Below are positions 1 to 8,353 of a stretch of DNA of 64,000 nucleotides, in pieces. How positions within the stretch are numbered: the stretch's first letter is position 1; the number at the start of each line of letters is the position of its first letter. The position numbers were made by a program, and so were the translations under genes. The stretch covers positions 8,796 to 72,795 of the forward strand of contig JBJOII010000020.1 of assembly GCA_046047235.1 (NCBI GenBank), in the 5' to 3' direction. This DNA is from JBMTVN01 sp046047235. GTDB taxonomy: Bacteria > Verrucomicrobiota > Verrucomicrobiia > Limisphaerales > JAHDYP01. The notes beneath the pieces were generated by a model. It saw nothing but the letters and a program-made list of their open reading frames with translations, was not told the origin of the DNA and ran no database searches.

Positions 1-1025
1 CTGGCCAGCGTCCGCGTTGGCTTCCACGGCCCACCCCGCGTCCCATATACACTCTCCCCATACCGACCCAGCCACTCCCCCATCTCAGCCAACCGCTCCA
101 CCTGCCGAGGCTCAATCCGCCCGTCCGGCATTGGTCCCACATTAAACAACAGGTTCCCATCCCCCCCCGCACACCGCACCAAGGTCTGCAAACACTCCTC
201 CAATGACTTCATCTCATCCCCCGGCTTCCATGCCCACTGCCGACAAATGGTAATGCACGATTCCCAGGGCCGATCATCCTGATACTGCCCCACCCGCTGC
301 TCCGGCGTATCATGATCCTCCGGCAATCCCGTCCGGTCATTAATCACAATCCCAGGCTGCAACCGCCGAATAATCTCCACCAAACCCGCACCGTCATACT
401 CCTCCGCCCGCTTCCCCAAACCATCAAACCAAAACACATCCAGCCTCCCGTAGTTCGTACACAACTCCGTCACCTGCCGCTTCAAATACTCCAGATACCG
501 GTCATGCCCCTCCTCCGTGAACGCATCCGCGTGATGCCAGTCCGGCTGCGAATAATACACCCCAAACCGCATCCCCGCCTCATGACACGCCTCAGACAAC
601 TCCTTCACCACATCCCGACCAAACGGACTCTCCTCACTCGTAATCCGATACTCGCTCGCCCGCGTGTCAAACATGCTGAACCCGTCATGATGCCGACTCG
701 TAAACACCACATACTTCATCCCTGCCGCCCGGGCCACCTCCACCCACGCCCTCGCATCAAAACCCTCCGGATTAAACTCCCGATACAAATGGTCATACAC
801 CTCCACCGGAACCTCGCTTCCCCGGGACCCGTAACCCCGACGCTCCCCGCCCCTCGACCACCCAATCTCTGTCCCCTCCAACGACACCGGCCCCCAGTGA
901 ATGAACATCCCGAATCGCGCATCCATCCACCACGTCATCCTGCCGCCATCCTCCCCACCCCACGCACCCGCCCCCAGAATCAACAACCACACACCACTCA
1001 AAAAGCGCATCAAACCTGTCTTCAT
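1..1025 (-). CDS. GH29 alpha-L-fucosidase, secreted, 3' end cut by window edge
   Basis: Exported retaining fucosidase that would release terminal L-fucose from polysaccharide side chains. No stop codon occurs before base 1, so the C-terminus lies outside the window; 341 codons are visible. The ATG at 1025 begins MKTGLMRFLSGVW, an n-region with Lys/Arg and a hydrophobic stretch ending near AWG (signal peptide). The family pattern follows: RFGMFIHWG (37-45), YVVFTSRHHDGF (105-116) and the nucleophile motif DVFWFDG with Asp201. The LFNVGPMPDGRI block typical of the end of the GH29 barrel is also present. The general acid/base of GH29 is poorly conserved and I do not assign it. It is divergent from the next gene, which is also GH29-like. 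The fold call is secure; substrate specificity is inferred. Confidence 0.9.
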   Translation of the reverse strand, partial: MKTGLMRFLSGVWLLILGAGAWGGEDGGRMTWWMDARFGMFIHWGPVSLEGTEIGWSRGGERRGYGSRGSEVPVEVYDHLYREFNPEGFDARAWVEVARAAGMKYVVFTSRHHDGFSMFDTRASEYRITSEESPFGRDVVKELSEACHEAGMRFGVYYSQPDWHHADAFTEEGHDRYLEYLKRQVTELCTNYGRLDVFWFDGLGKRAEEYDGAGLVEIIRRLQPGIVINDRTGLPEDHDTPEQRVGQYQDDRPWESCITICRQWAWKPGDEMKSLEECLQTLVRCAGGDGNLLFNVGPMPDGRIEPRQVERLAEMGEWLGRYGESVYGTRGGPWKPTRTLA

Positions 1026-1180
1026 AGGCCACCTCATCACACGGAATGCAATTAGTGGCTATAATGCACCAAGACGCTAAACAGCACCAGCATTACTCCC
1101 CACTCTACTAAGGGACAGACAATCTATACGTAACCCCCTCAGCACCAACCCCCAACTCTTCGTGCGCTCGCCCCCCCGGC

Positions 1181-1190
1181 GTCGGACCAC
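1181..1190. repeat. Solo copy of the family A terminal-repeat core
   Basis: GTCGGACCAC occurs alone in the 222-base gap between two divergent genes. It matches the inner part of the terminal inverted repeat seen at 24.1 and 28.0 kb. No matching inverted copy is visible nearby, so it may be a remnant or chance. Confidence 0.25.
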
Positions 1191-1247
1191 CAGCATCATG
1201 CCAATCTTGCCGAAACCGGCCACGGAACCCATTCTCACCCCGTTACC

Positions 1248-2216
1248 ATGAACCAGTTACTCCGCCTCCTGCTTCCCTTTGCCTTGCTCCAGTCTGTCGC
1301 GATTGCCGGCAATCAAAACCCGGACACCGACTGGTTCTCCCAGGCGGGCTACGGGCTATTCATGCATTGTCTCCCCTCCAACAAGCAGCAGCTGGAACAG
1401 CTCAATGATTTCGATGTCGATCGCCTTGCCCGGGAAATTCAGGAATCCGGCGCGCAATACTTCATCATCACCCTTGGCCAAAACTCGGGCTACTTCATCT
1501 CGCCAAACACCACTTACGATGAACAGGCCGGCTATTCAGCCGGCGCTCGCTGTTCCACTCGCGACCTCCCCCTCGACCTGTATGCCGCGCTCCAATCTCG
1601 CGGCATCCGCCTCCTCCTTTACCTCCCCTGTCAGGCACCCAATCGCGACCCCGCCGCCCAGCGCGCCTTCGGTCTGCCCGAAGGCCCCGCAGACCAGCCG
1701 CTCACGCTCGACTTTGCCAGGCGGTGGGCCGCGGTAATACAGGAATGGTCCGACCGTTACGGCGACAAAGTCAGCGGCTGGTGGTTCGATGGAGCCTACA
1801 ATCACGTCCGGTTTGATGAGTCCGTTGCACAGCTCTACGCCAAAGCCGCCAGGCACGGGAACCCCCATGCAATCGTCAGCTTCAATCCCGGGGTTCGGGT
1901 CATCCGTCACACCCAAACGGAAGACTATACCGCCGGCGAACTCAATGAACCGCTCGATCAGCTCCCCTCGTCCCGCTGGCTCGAAGGCTCACAATGGCAC
2001 GCACTCACTTACCTCGGCTCAAACTGGGGTCAACCAGACACCCGCTATACCCCGACTCAATGGGCAGCATGGATCAACGCTGTGATGCAAACCCAAGGCG
2101 TGGTCAGCTTGGACATCGCTCTGGAGTGGGCCCCGGCAGACCGTCCACTGGGATCACTCCAACCTGATCAAATGCAGCAACTCCTCGGTATCCGCAAGTT
2201 ACTCACGACCCGCTAA
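1248..2216 (+). CDS. Alpha-L-fucosidase-like (GH29 clan) secreted protein
   Basis: Predicted exported glycosidase-like protein of 322 residues, short for GH29 because it contains only the barrel. Residues 1-20 form a signal peptide (MNQLLRLLLPFALLQSVAIA). The barrel signatures are degenerate: YGLFMHCLPSN replaces the usual FGMFIHWG, and YFIITLGQNSGYF replaces the YVVFTSKHHDGF-type strand. WWFDG with Asp181 is kept at the expected nucleophile position. Loss of the canonical His pair in the active site suggests altered specificity or a non-catalytic role. It is followed after 19 bases by an exported propeller gene on the same strand, so the two are probably co-transcribed. Confidence 0.75.
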   Translation: MNQLLRLLLPFALLQSVAIAGNQNPDTDWFSQAGYGLFMHCLPSNKQQLEQLNDFDVDRLAREIQESGAQYFIITLGQNSGYFISPNTTYDEQAGYSAGARCSTRDLPLDLYAALQSRGIRLLLYLPCQAPNRDPAAQRAFGLPEGPADQPLTLDFARRWAAVIQEWSDRYGDKVSGWWFDGAYNHVRFDESVAQLYAKAARHGNPHAIVSFNPGVRVIRHTQTEDYTAGELNEPLDQLPSSRWLEGSQWHALTYLGSNWGQPDTRYTPTQWAAWINAVMQTQGVVSLDIALEWAPADRPLGSLQPDQMQQLLGIRKLLTTR

Positions 2217-2235
2217 CCCCAGCTCCTCCCGCGCC

Positions 2236-3513
2236 ATGCCAAACCGCATCTCCCGACGCTCCGCCCTCCGCACCCTTGCGACCAGTTGCCTCCTGCCGGC
2301 CATCCACCACACCAAAGCCGCCACACCCACGTTTCCACCCATCCGCACCGTTAGTCGGGGCCCCGCCTTTCATTGGTTCGGCTACTATGACAAACAGGCC
2401 TTCGATCCAACCAACCGTTTCGTCCTCTCTAATCAGGTCAACTTCGAACATCGCACCCCCAGCTCCAGTGACTCGATCCGTGTCGGCATGATCGATACCT
2501 CGGACAATGACCAATGGATCGAATTGGGAACCAGCCACGCTTGGGGATGGCAACAGGGATGCATGCTGCAATGGATCCCCCAGTCCACTACCGATGTCCT
2601 GTGGAATGACCGCGAAAGCAACCGCCACGTGTGCCGCATCCTGAATACTCAAACCCGACAGCTTCGCACCATCCCTCACCCCATCTATACACTCAGTCCT
2701 GACGGCACCTGCGCCCTCTCCCTCAATTTCTCCCGCCTCCAGGTTTTCCGCCCGGGCTACGGCTACGTCGGCATCGCGGACCCCCACAGCCTGAATCCCG
2801 CCCCGGAAGATGAAGGCATTTACCTCGTCGACCTCCAATCCGGCGAAGCCTCGCTCATCCTCAGCTTGTCCCAGGTCGCCGCCATACCTCACCAAGGCAA
2901 AGCTCTCCACAACGTCCATCATTGGTTTAATCACCTGCTCATCAGCCCTGACGGGAAGAGGTTCATCGCCCTCCATCGATGGAGAGAATGGGACGCGAAA
3001 GCGAACCGCGCTACCTCAGGATTTACCACCCGCATGATCACCGCCAACCTTGACGGCAGTGACCTCTTCATCCTCGATCCCTCCGGCCACACATCCCACT
3101 TCATCTGGCGCGACCCGGAACACATCTGCATGTGGACCCAGCCGGAAGGTCGCAAGGCCGCGTTCTATGTCTTTCGTGATCACACTCGCGAAATCGAAAT
3201 CGTCGGGGAAGAATCCATGCCCGTGAACGGCCACAACACCTACGTACCGCACACGAACAACGAATGGATCCTCAACGATACCTACCCCCAAGGCGAAGCC
3301 CGACTCCAAAAACCCTACCTCTACCACATCCCTTCCAATCACAAAGTCGAACTCGGTCACTTCTATCTGCCCCCGCAATACCAGGGAGAATGGCGCTGCG
3401 ATACCCATCCCCGCACCAGCCCCGACGGCCAAACAGTGGCCATTGACTCCCCACACACCAACGCAGGCCGACAGCTCCACCTTATCGATATCAGCCAGAT
3501 CGTCAGAGTGTAA
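2236..3513 (+). CDS. Tat-exported TolB/oligogalacturonate-lyase-like beta-propeller protein
   Basis: A 425-residue protein with a twin-arginine leader (SRRSALRTLATSCLLPA, residues 5-21), so it is probably exported folded. The rest has repeated propeller-blade elements: SPDG / TSPDG motifs, FIWRDPEHI, WGWQQGCMLQW (near residue 102) and regularly spaced His residues such as HNVHHWFNHL. The overall look resembles WD40-like propellers of the TolB and PL22 oligogalacturonate lyase type. I cannot confirm the PL22 metal site by eye, so catalytic activity is unproven. It sits directly downstream of the fucosidase-like gene and just before a short inverted-repeat element. A scavenging role for plant or algal polysaccharide fragments is inference. 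Confidence 0.6.
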   Translation: MPNRISRRSALRTLATSCLLPAIHHTKAATPTFPPIRTVSRGPAFHWFGYYDKQAFDPTNRFVLSNQVNFEHRTPSSSDSIRVGMIDTSDNDQWIELGTSHAWGWQQGCMLQWIPQSTTDVLWNDRESNRHVCRILNTQTRQLRTIPHPIYTLSPDGTCALSLNFSRLQVFRPGYGYVGIADPHSLNPAPEDEGIYLVDLQSGEASLILSLSQVAAIPHQGKALHNVHHWFNHLLISPDGKRFIALHRWREWDAKANRATSGFTTRMITANLDGSDLFILDPSGHTSHFIWRDPEHICMWTQPEGRKAAFYVFRDHTREIEIVGEESMPVNGHNTYVPHTNNEWILNDTYPQGEARLQKPYLYHIPSNHKVELGHFYLPPQYQGEWRCDTHPRTSPDGQTVAIDSPHTNAGRQLHLIDISQIVRV

Positions 3514-3527
3514 AACCAGCCCGTCGG

Positions 3528-3632
3528 GGTCGGACCACGAGCTAGCACAAGGCATCCTGCCACCCCCCATCTTTCTGCCCCCTATCTTTGCGCCTACAAT
3601 TGTTGTGGCCCAAGACCCATAGTGGTCCGACC
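3528..3632. repeat. Short inverted-repeat element (family A core) between convergent genes
   Basis: GGTCGGACCAC at 3528-3538 is matched by a perfect 11-base inverted copy GTGGTCCGACC at 3622-3632, bounding a 105-base element. It fills almost the whole gap between two convergent stop codons (3513 and 3641). The arm core TCGGACCAC is the same as in the long elements at 24.1 and 28.0 kb, suggesting an internally deleted relative. Confidence 0.6.
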
Positions 3633-3640
3633 GCGAGGTA

Positions 3641-4951
3641 TCAGGTCATGTAGGGGAGTTTCCAAGGGGAACGATACTGGGCCTTCACCAGGGCATTAGC
3701 CTCCGGATCATCCTTCACCTGCTCGTTTTCATGATCCCAGTGCAGCTTTCGTCCCGTGCGCAGGGCGATGTTTCCCAAGTGCGCCACAGTCGAAACATGA
3801 TGCCCTGAGACCAGGTTCTGGTTGGGCTGCTTTCTTGAGTTCATACAATCGAGAAAGTTGCGAACATGCGCCGGCCGGGGATCGCCGCTGCCGGGAAACT
3901 TCTCGGACCGAAAAGCGTCGCTTTTCTTCTCCCGCAGGATTTCCCAACCGGTGTCGTTCACCATCAGGGTCCCTTCCGTGCCGGTAAACAAGATACTCCA
4001 GTCCTTTCCGTAAGGCCCGAGGCCGACGCCCACCTTGTGTTCCCACACCAACGTGTAACTCGGGAACTCATAGACCGTGATCTGCGTATCGGGTGTATCC
4101 GTGTTGTCCTTCAGCACGTACTTTCCACCACTGGACATTACGGCCTTCGGCGGTTCCTGCCCCATCCCCATCAGCAGGACGTCGATCAGGTGAACTCCCC
4201 AGTCAGTCATCAACCCACCCGCGTAATCCCAAAACCATCGGAAATTAAAGTGGAAACGGTTCGGATTGAACGGCCGCAGTTCGGCCGGCCCAAGCCACAT
4301 ATTGTAATCCACACCCGCAGGCGATTCGGTATCGGGCGGGTTTCCTACCCCGCCCACCCAATCAAGATAGGCCCAGCTCCTCACCATGCCAATCTGACCG
4401 AGCTTACCGGACCGGACAAAGTCAACCGCCTGAGCAATGTGCTCACTGCTGCGGCGTTGGGTTCCCATCTGGACCACACGTCTATGCTTCGTACCCGCAG
4501 TCACCATGGCCCTCCCCTCAGCAATGCTCTTCGCCAATGGCTTTTCCACATACACATCCTTGCCAGCCTGACAGGCCATCACGGTCGGCAACGCATGCCA
4601 ATGGTCCGGCGTCGCCACAATCACCGCATCCACATCCTTCCGGTCCAAAACCCGACGAAAGTCCTTCACTGTATCCGGCTTTCCCCCTCGGCGCCTCTCC
4701 ACCAACTCCACCGCGCCGGCGATTTGTCCATCATCCACATCACAGACCACCGGACACTCCACTTCGGGATTCTGAAAGAAGGTGTCCAAGTCGCCCTTGC
4801 CCATGCCGCCACACCCGATCAGTGCCACCCGCACCTTCTCGTTTGCACTTGCGGCGGAAGCCTGCCCCTTGGCCAGGGCCAACCCAAACGGAACGATCAC
4901 GGCACCCTGTGCCGACCGCGACAAAAACCGACGCCTTGTCATCTCATGCAT
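3641..4951 (-). CDS. Tat-exported Gfo/Idh/MocA family oxidoreductase
   Basis: NAD(P)-dependent oxidoreductase of the glucose-fructose oxidoreductase / inositol dehydrogenase family, 436 residues. The start chosen is ATG at 4951 because it gives MHEMTRRRFLSRSAQGAVI, a clear Tat leader, with AAAGGA upstream; the longer in-frame start would add 70 residues of non-homologous sequence. The Rossmann motif VRVALIGCGGMG follows the leader. The strand DVDAVIVATPDHWHA and the catalytic-lysine motif EKPLAKS are intact. The C-terminal half has the expected pattern (NFRWFWDYAGGLMTDWGVHLID). Relatives in Verrucomicrobia and Planctomycetes are numerous and mostly of unknown substrate. It is divergent from the STAS gene with a 220-base gap. 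Confidence 0.88.
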   Translation of the reverse strand: MHEMTRRRFLSRSAQGAVIVPFGLALAKGQASAASANEKVRVALIGCGGMGKGDLDTFFQNPEVECPVVCDVDDGQIAGAVELVERRRGGKPDTVKDFRRVLDRKDVDAVIVATPDHWHALPTVMACQAGKDVYVEKPLAKSIAEGRAMVTAGTKHRRVVQMGTQRRSSEHIAQAVDFVRSGKLGQIGMVRSWAYLDWVGGVGNPPDTESPAGVDYNMWLGPAELRPFNPNRFHFNFRWFWDYAGGLMTDWGVHLIDVLLMGMGQEPPKAVMSSGGKYVLKDNTDTPDTQITVYEFPSYTLVWEHKVGVGLGPYGKDWSILFTGTEGTLMVNDTGWEILREKKSDAFRSEKFPGSGDPRPAHVRNFLDCMNSRKQPNQNLVSGHHVSTVAHLGNIALRTGRKLHWDHENEQVKDDPEANALVKAQYRSPWKLPYMT

Positions 4952-5171
4952 CACTGGAATCCTTTCGATGGGAACTGGCCGATCTCCATGCCACACCACA
5001 CCCGACGGAGTCAACTTCCCCCGAAACCAATTCCCCAGAACCGCGTCATGATGCTGACAGGATTCCGTGCAGCTTCCTGAAGCGCATTGACCAAGAGTCC
5101 GCTTGACTTGCCGGCGGTCATTCAAGGAGCGTGCCGCGGTCAGCGCAGCACCATCACCCAAGTCGTATCCG

Positions 5172-6455
5172 ATGAGTCTTACTCTTTCCTTCCTCCCTCA
5201 AGGCGACGCAATCGTCGTTCGTATCCATGGCCGCATGGACGCCTTCGGCACCTCCACAGCCGAATCGACCCTTGGCAGCACACCATTGGACAACACCAAA
5301 AGACTGATCGTGGACTGTGCAGAAATGTCCTACCTCAGCTCGGCCGGAGTGCGCCTGATCATCTCATTACAAAAGCGGCTAAGCGCTTCAAGTCAGGAAC
5401 TCGCACTATGCAGCCTCCAACCCTTCTGCCACGGCGTCCTCGAAATGAGCGGTCTCACCGGACTCATCCCCATCTACGCTTCTGTCACTGAAGCCCTGGC
5501 ACCGGCGCAGGACAGTTCCTTCCAACTGGACTCTCCCGTCGGCCGGTTCACCTTCCAACACCTCGACAGCTCTACCGGCACCATCGACATCCTCGGCGAC
5601 ATCGCAAGCATCCTCGATTGCAGTGTCACCGCCGACTCCATCACCGGGAAACCGTTCTTCGAAACGGAATACTCCCTAGGAGCGGGCTCCATGGGCGGCA
5701 CTCCAGAAGACTATCTCCCTGTCATCGGTGAAGCCATCATGGTCGCCGGCACCCTGGTCTGGCTGCCCACCGATGGACACGATACGCCCGATTACATGAT
5801 CCCGCGCAAAGCCTCCACCAAGGTCATGCTCCAGACGGCTTTCAACGCCAGCATCCGCGGCGGGTTCAATGACTTCATTCACTTCACGGCGCCCATCGAC
5901 CAACCCGCCACCATCCGCGACATCTACCGGACTCTCTTCGAAACAGCAAAGCAACGTCACCCCAATGACCTCGGTGTCATCGGCCTCGCCATGCGCGCAG
6001 AAATCGCCGATGCCTACGGGGCCGGAATCACCCGCAGCCCCCTGCTCTCCAACCGTCCCTCGAACGGTCTCCCCATCACCGCACCTGAAAACTTTGCCGA
6101 CTGGTTCGAGTCCGACAAAACCCCACGCAACCAAAACACCACCGCCCTCATCTGTGGTGCCGGTGCCGACCTGACTCGAGACCTGGGCGGCATTGACCAG
6201 GACCGGCTCCGACGCATGTTTTACGTCAATCCTGCAAACGCAGGCCAACAGACCGAATCGTTGCACAATCACGCCGTTTTCTTTTCTGACGCACCGGAAC
6301 GACTGGATCAAAGGGACATGGACATAGAAATGCGCCACGTCGTTGATCACGGGCGCTTTGTCGATATGCGCCATCTCCTCGACCAAACCACCATCCGCAG
6401 CGCCATCATCGCGGTCTCCTATATTCAGGAAGTTCGCGAGGACAGGCTGCGTTAG
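5172..6455 (+). CDS. STAS-domain protein with uncharacterised C-terminal domain
   Basis: Residues 1-105 form a STAS (anti-sigma factor antagonist type) domain: a strand-rich start, VVRIHGRMDAFGTSTAES, then LIVDCAEMSYLSSAGVRLIISLQKRL with the conserved SSAGVR loop whose Ser is phosphorylated in SpoIIAA-type proteins. The remaining 320 or so residues match nothing I recognise; they contain HFTAP, GLAMRAEIADAYG and ICGAGADL, and look globular and soluble. Stand-alone STAS antagonists are only about 110 residues, so this is a fusion. ATG at 5172 is chosen because the domain starts there; no strong ribosome-binding site is visible. A role in partner switching is inferred from the STAS part only. 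Confidence 0.7.
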   Translation: MSLTLSFLPQGDAIVVRIHGRMDAFGTSTAESTLGSTPLDNTKRLIVDCAEMSYLSSAGVRLIISLQKRLSASSQELALCSLQPFCHGVLEMSGLTGLIPIYASVTEALAPAQDSSFQLDSPVGRFTFQHLDSSTGTIDILGDIASILDCSVTADSITGKPFFETEYSLGAGSMGGTPEDYLPVIGEAIMVAGTLVWLPTDGHDTPDYMIPRKASTKVMLQTAFNASIRGGFNDFIHFTAPIDQPATIRDIYRTLFETAKQRHPNDLGVIGLAMRAEIADAYGAGITRSPLLSNRPSNGLPITAPENFADWFESDKTPRNQNTTALICGAGADLTRDLGGIDQDRLRRMFYVNPANAGQQTESLHNHAVFFSDAPERLDQRDMDIEMRHVVDHGRFVDMRHLLDQTTIRSAIIAVSYIQEVREDRLR

Positions 6456-6510
6456 ACATCGCATGCGCTAGAGTACTGACAGGACACACTCCTGCCTTTA
6501 CCGTGTACGC

Positions 6511-8328
6511 ATGCACCTGCCGGCTCTTCTCCTCATTTCCTTTCTCTGCCTTGGCACAACAGGCCTGACGCCGCTGGCTCAAGGCCAGAGCGATCCGAAA
6601 TCCCAGCTCCGCGCGGAACGCTACGCCGTCTTCCAAAATGACGCCGCAGAATGGCAGGCCAAGGCCGATACCGCTCTGGCTGAAGGCCGCCCCTTTACAC
6701 GTCCTGAAGCTGACGACACTGCCTGGCCGGAGATGCAGCTCCCCACCCAGTGGGAGCAAGCCGGCCTTCCCGGACTGGATGGGCTGGTCTGGTTTCGCAA
6801 GACCGTGGAGTTGTCCAGTGCTTGGAACGACCAGCCAGCAGTGCTGAGCCTCGGCCCCATCGACGACGCCGACATCACCTGGGTGAATGGCACCCGGGTC
6901 GGCAGCACCACCGGACCGGACCAGCACGATACCCCGCGCGAATACAACCTCCCCGCAGGCCTGCTGCAGCCCGGCACGAATCTCATCACGGTCCTGGTCA
7001 TGGATTATCGGCGCAACGGCGGTATCCACGGACGCCCCAACCAAATGCTCCTCTCCCTAAACAACCCGGCACAACCCGACATCGTCCCGCTCGCAGGCAC
7101 GTGGCGCTACCAGGTTGGCGCAGCTCTACCCCCAAAACCAGAACCTCCCGGCAGCGGCGGAAAGGAACAGGACTTCGACGTCAACTACGACGAAGACCTC
7201 ATCCACCCCTACCAGCTCCCGCCACTCCTCGTTACTGCAGAGGGCAAGCCCGTCACTACCGCCGAAGAATGGATGAACGTCCGGCGCCCCCAGATCCTCT
7301 CCCTCTTCAGCCACCTCATCTACGGCTCGGTTCCCCAACCTCCAAGTGCCCTTGAAACCCAATACTCCGTCATCCAGACCGATCCCGTGTTCATGAACGG
7401 CAGGGCAACCCGCAAGGACATCTCGATCCGATTCTCCACCATCAACGGTTCCGCCGAGATGCTCGTCCTTGTTTATATTCCAAACCACACCACGGCCCCC
7501 GCGCCCGCCTTCATGATCCACAGCTTTGACAACACCCGGTCAGCCGGATTCGACGCGCACCCGACCTATCCGGACGTCCTCCGCAATGGTTGGCCTCTGG
7601 GCCGGTTCTTCGAAGCAGGATTCGGCTTCGTGGTGGTCTACCAACAGGACCTCGTGGCGCACAACGAAGTGGAATTCAGAAACAGCATCCACCGACTCTT
7701 CTATCGGACCGACCAGAGCTTCCCCAAGGCCAGTGAATGGGGCGTCCTCGGCGCCATGGCCTGGGGAGCGTCCCGCGCGCTGGATTACCTGGAAACCGAT
7801 GCCGGTCTCGAGGCCGCGCGCATCGCCATCATGGGCCATTCTAAATGCGGCAAGGCAGCCCTCTGGACCGCCGCACAGGACCAGCGCTTCGCCATGGCGG
7901 TATCGGCCCAGTCCGGTTGCGCCGGCGCAGCTCTTTGGCGGCGCAAGTCTGGTGAGACACTCGACAAAATGGTCACGCGATTCCCCTATTGGCTCTGCCG
8001 CAACGCCTGGAAATTCGTCGGCCAGGAGGATGACCTGCCGGTTGACCAGCACATGCTGCTCGCCTGTATCGCCCCCCGTCCGGTCTACGTCCACAGCGCC
8101 AACGGCGACACCTGGGCAGACCCGCGCGGAGAGTATCTCTCTGCCTACCACGCCTCCGAGGTGTACACGCTCCTGGGAAAGAAAGGGCTCACTTCCCCTG
8201 AATCGCCGGAACCCGGCCAACCCATCATGGAATCCGACGTCGGCTACCATACCCGGGAAGGAGGCCACTCCATCAACGGCTACGATTGGGAACGCTTTAT
8301 CGAATTTGGAAAGCATCACTTGAAATAA
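6511..8328 (+). CDS. CE15-type glucuronoyl esterase with N-terminal jelly-roll domain
   Basis: Secreted esterase predicted to cleave ester bonds between 4-O-methyl-glucuronic acid of xylan and lignin alcohols. Signal peptide at residues 1-25. Residues of about 60-190 form a galactose-binding-like sandwich seen in GH2 and acetylesterases (GLVWFRKTVEL, ITWVNGTRVG, GTNLITVLVMD). The alpha/beta-hydrolase follows: RIAIMGHSKCGKAALW holds the nucleophile Ser444 in GxSxxG form, GDTWADPRGE precedes the end of the fold, and REGGHSING holds the probable catalytic His586. The acidic triad member is less certain (Glu482 or Asp536 region). The next gene, 25 bases on, is a GH30, which suits joint attack on hemicellulose. 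Confidence 0.87.
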   Translation: MHLPALLLISFLCLGTTGLTPLAQGQSDPKSQLRAERYAVFQNDAAEWQAKADTALAEGRPFTRPEADDTAWPEMQLPTQWEQAGLPGLDGLVWFRKTVELSSAWNDQPAVLSLGPIDDADITWVNGTRVGSTTGPDQHDTPREYNLPAGLLQPGTNLITVLVMDYRRNGGIHGRPNQMLLSLNNPAQPDIVPLAGTWRYQVGAALPPKPEPPGSGGKEQDFDVNYDEDLIHPYQLPPLLVTAEGKPVTTAEEWMNVRRPQILSLFSHLIYGSVPQPPSALETQYSVIQTDPVFMNGRATRKDISIRFSTINGSAEMLVLVYIPNHTTAPAPAFMIHSFDNTRSAGFDAHPTYPDVLRNGWPLGRFFEAGFGFVVVYQQDLVAHNEVEFRNSIHRLFYRTDQSFPKASEWGVLGAMAWGASRALDYLETDAGLEAARIAIMGHSKCGKAALWTAAQDQRFAMAVSAQSGCAGAALWRRKSGETLDKMVTRFPYWLCRNAWKFVGQEDDLPVDQHMLLACIAPRPVYVHSANGDTWADPRGEYLSAYHASEVYTLLGKKGLTSPESPEPGQPIMESDVGYHTREGGHSINGYDWERFIEFGKHHLK

Positions 8329-8353
8329 ACACAGCCCCCCACAGGAGAATCTC

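Noticed and set aside
3866..5080. 404-codon open frame antisense to the Gfo/Idh/MocA gene
   Set aside because: His/Pro/Arg-rich composition typical of a shadow frame; the opposite strand encodes an intact oxidoreductase.
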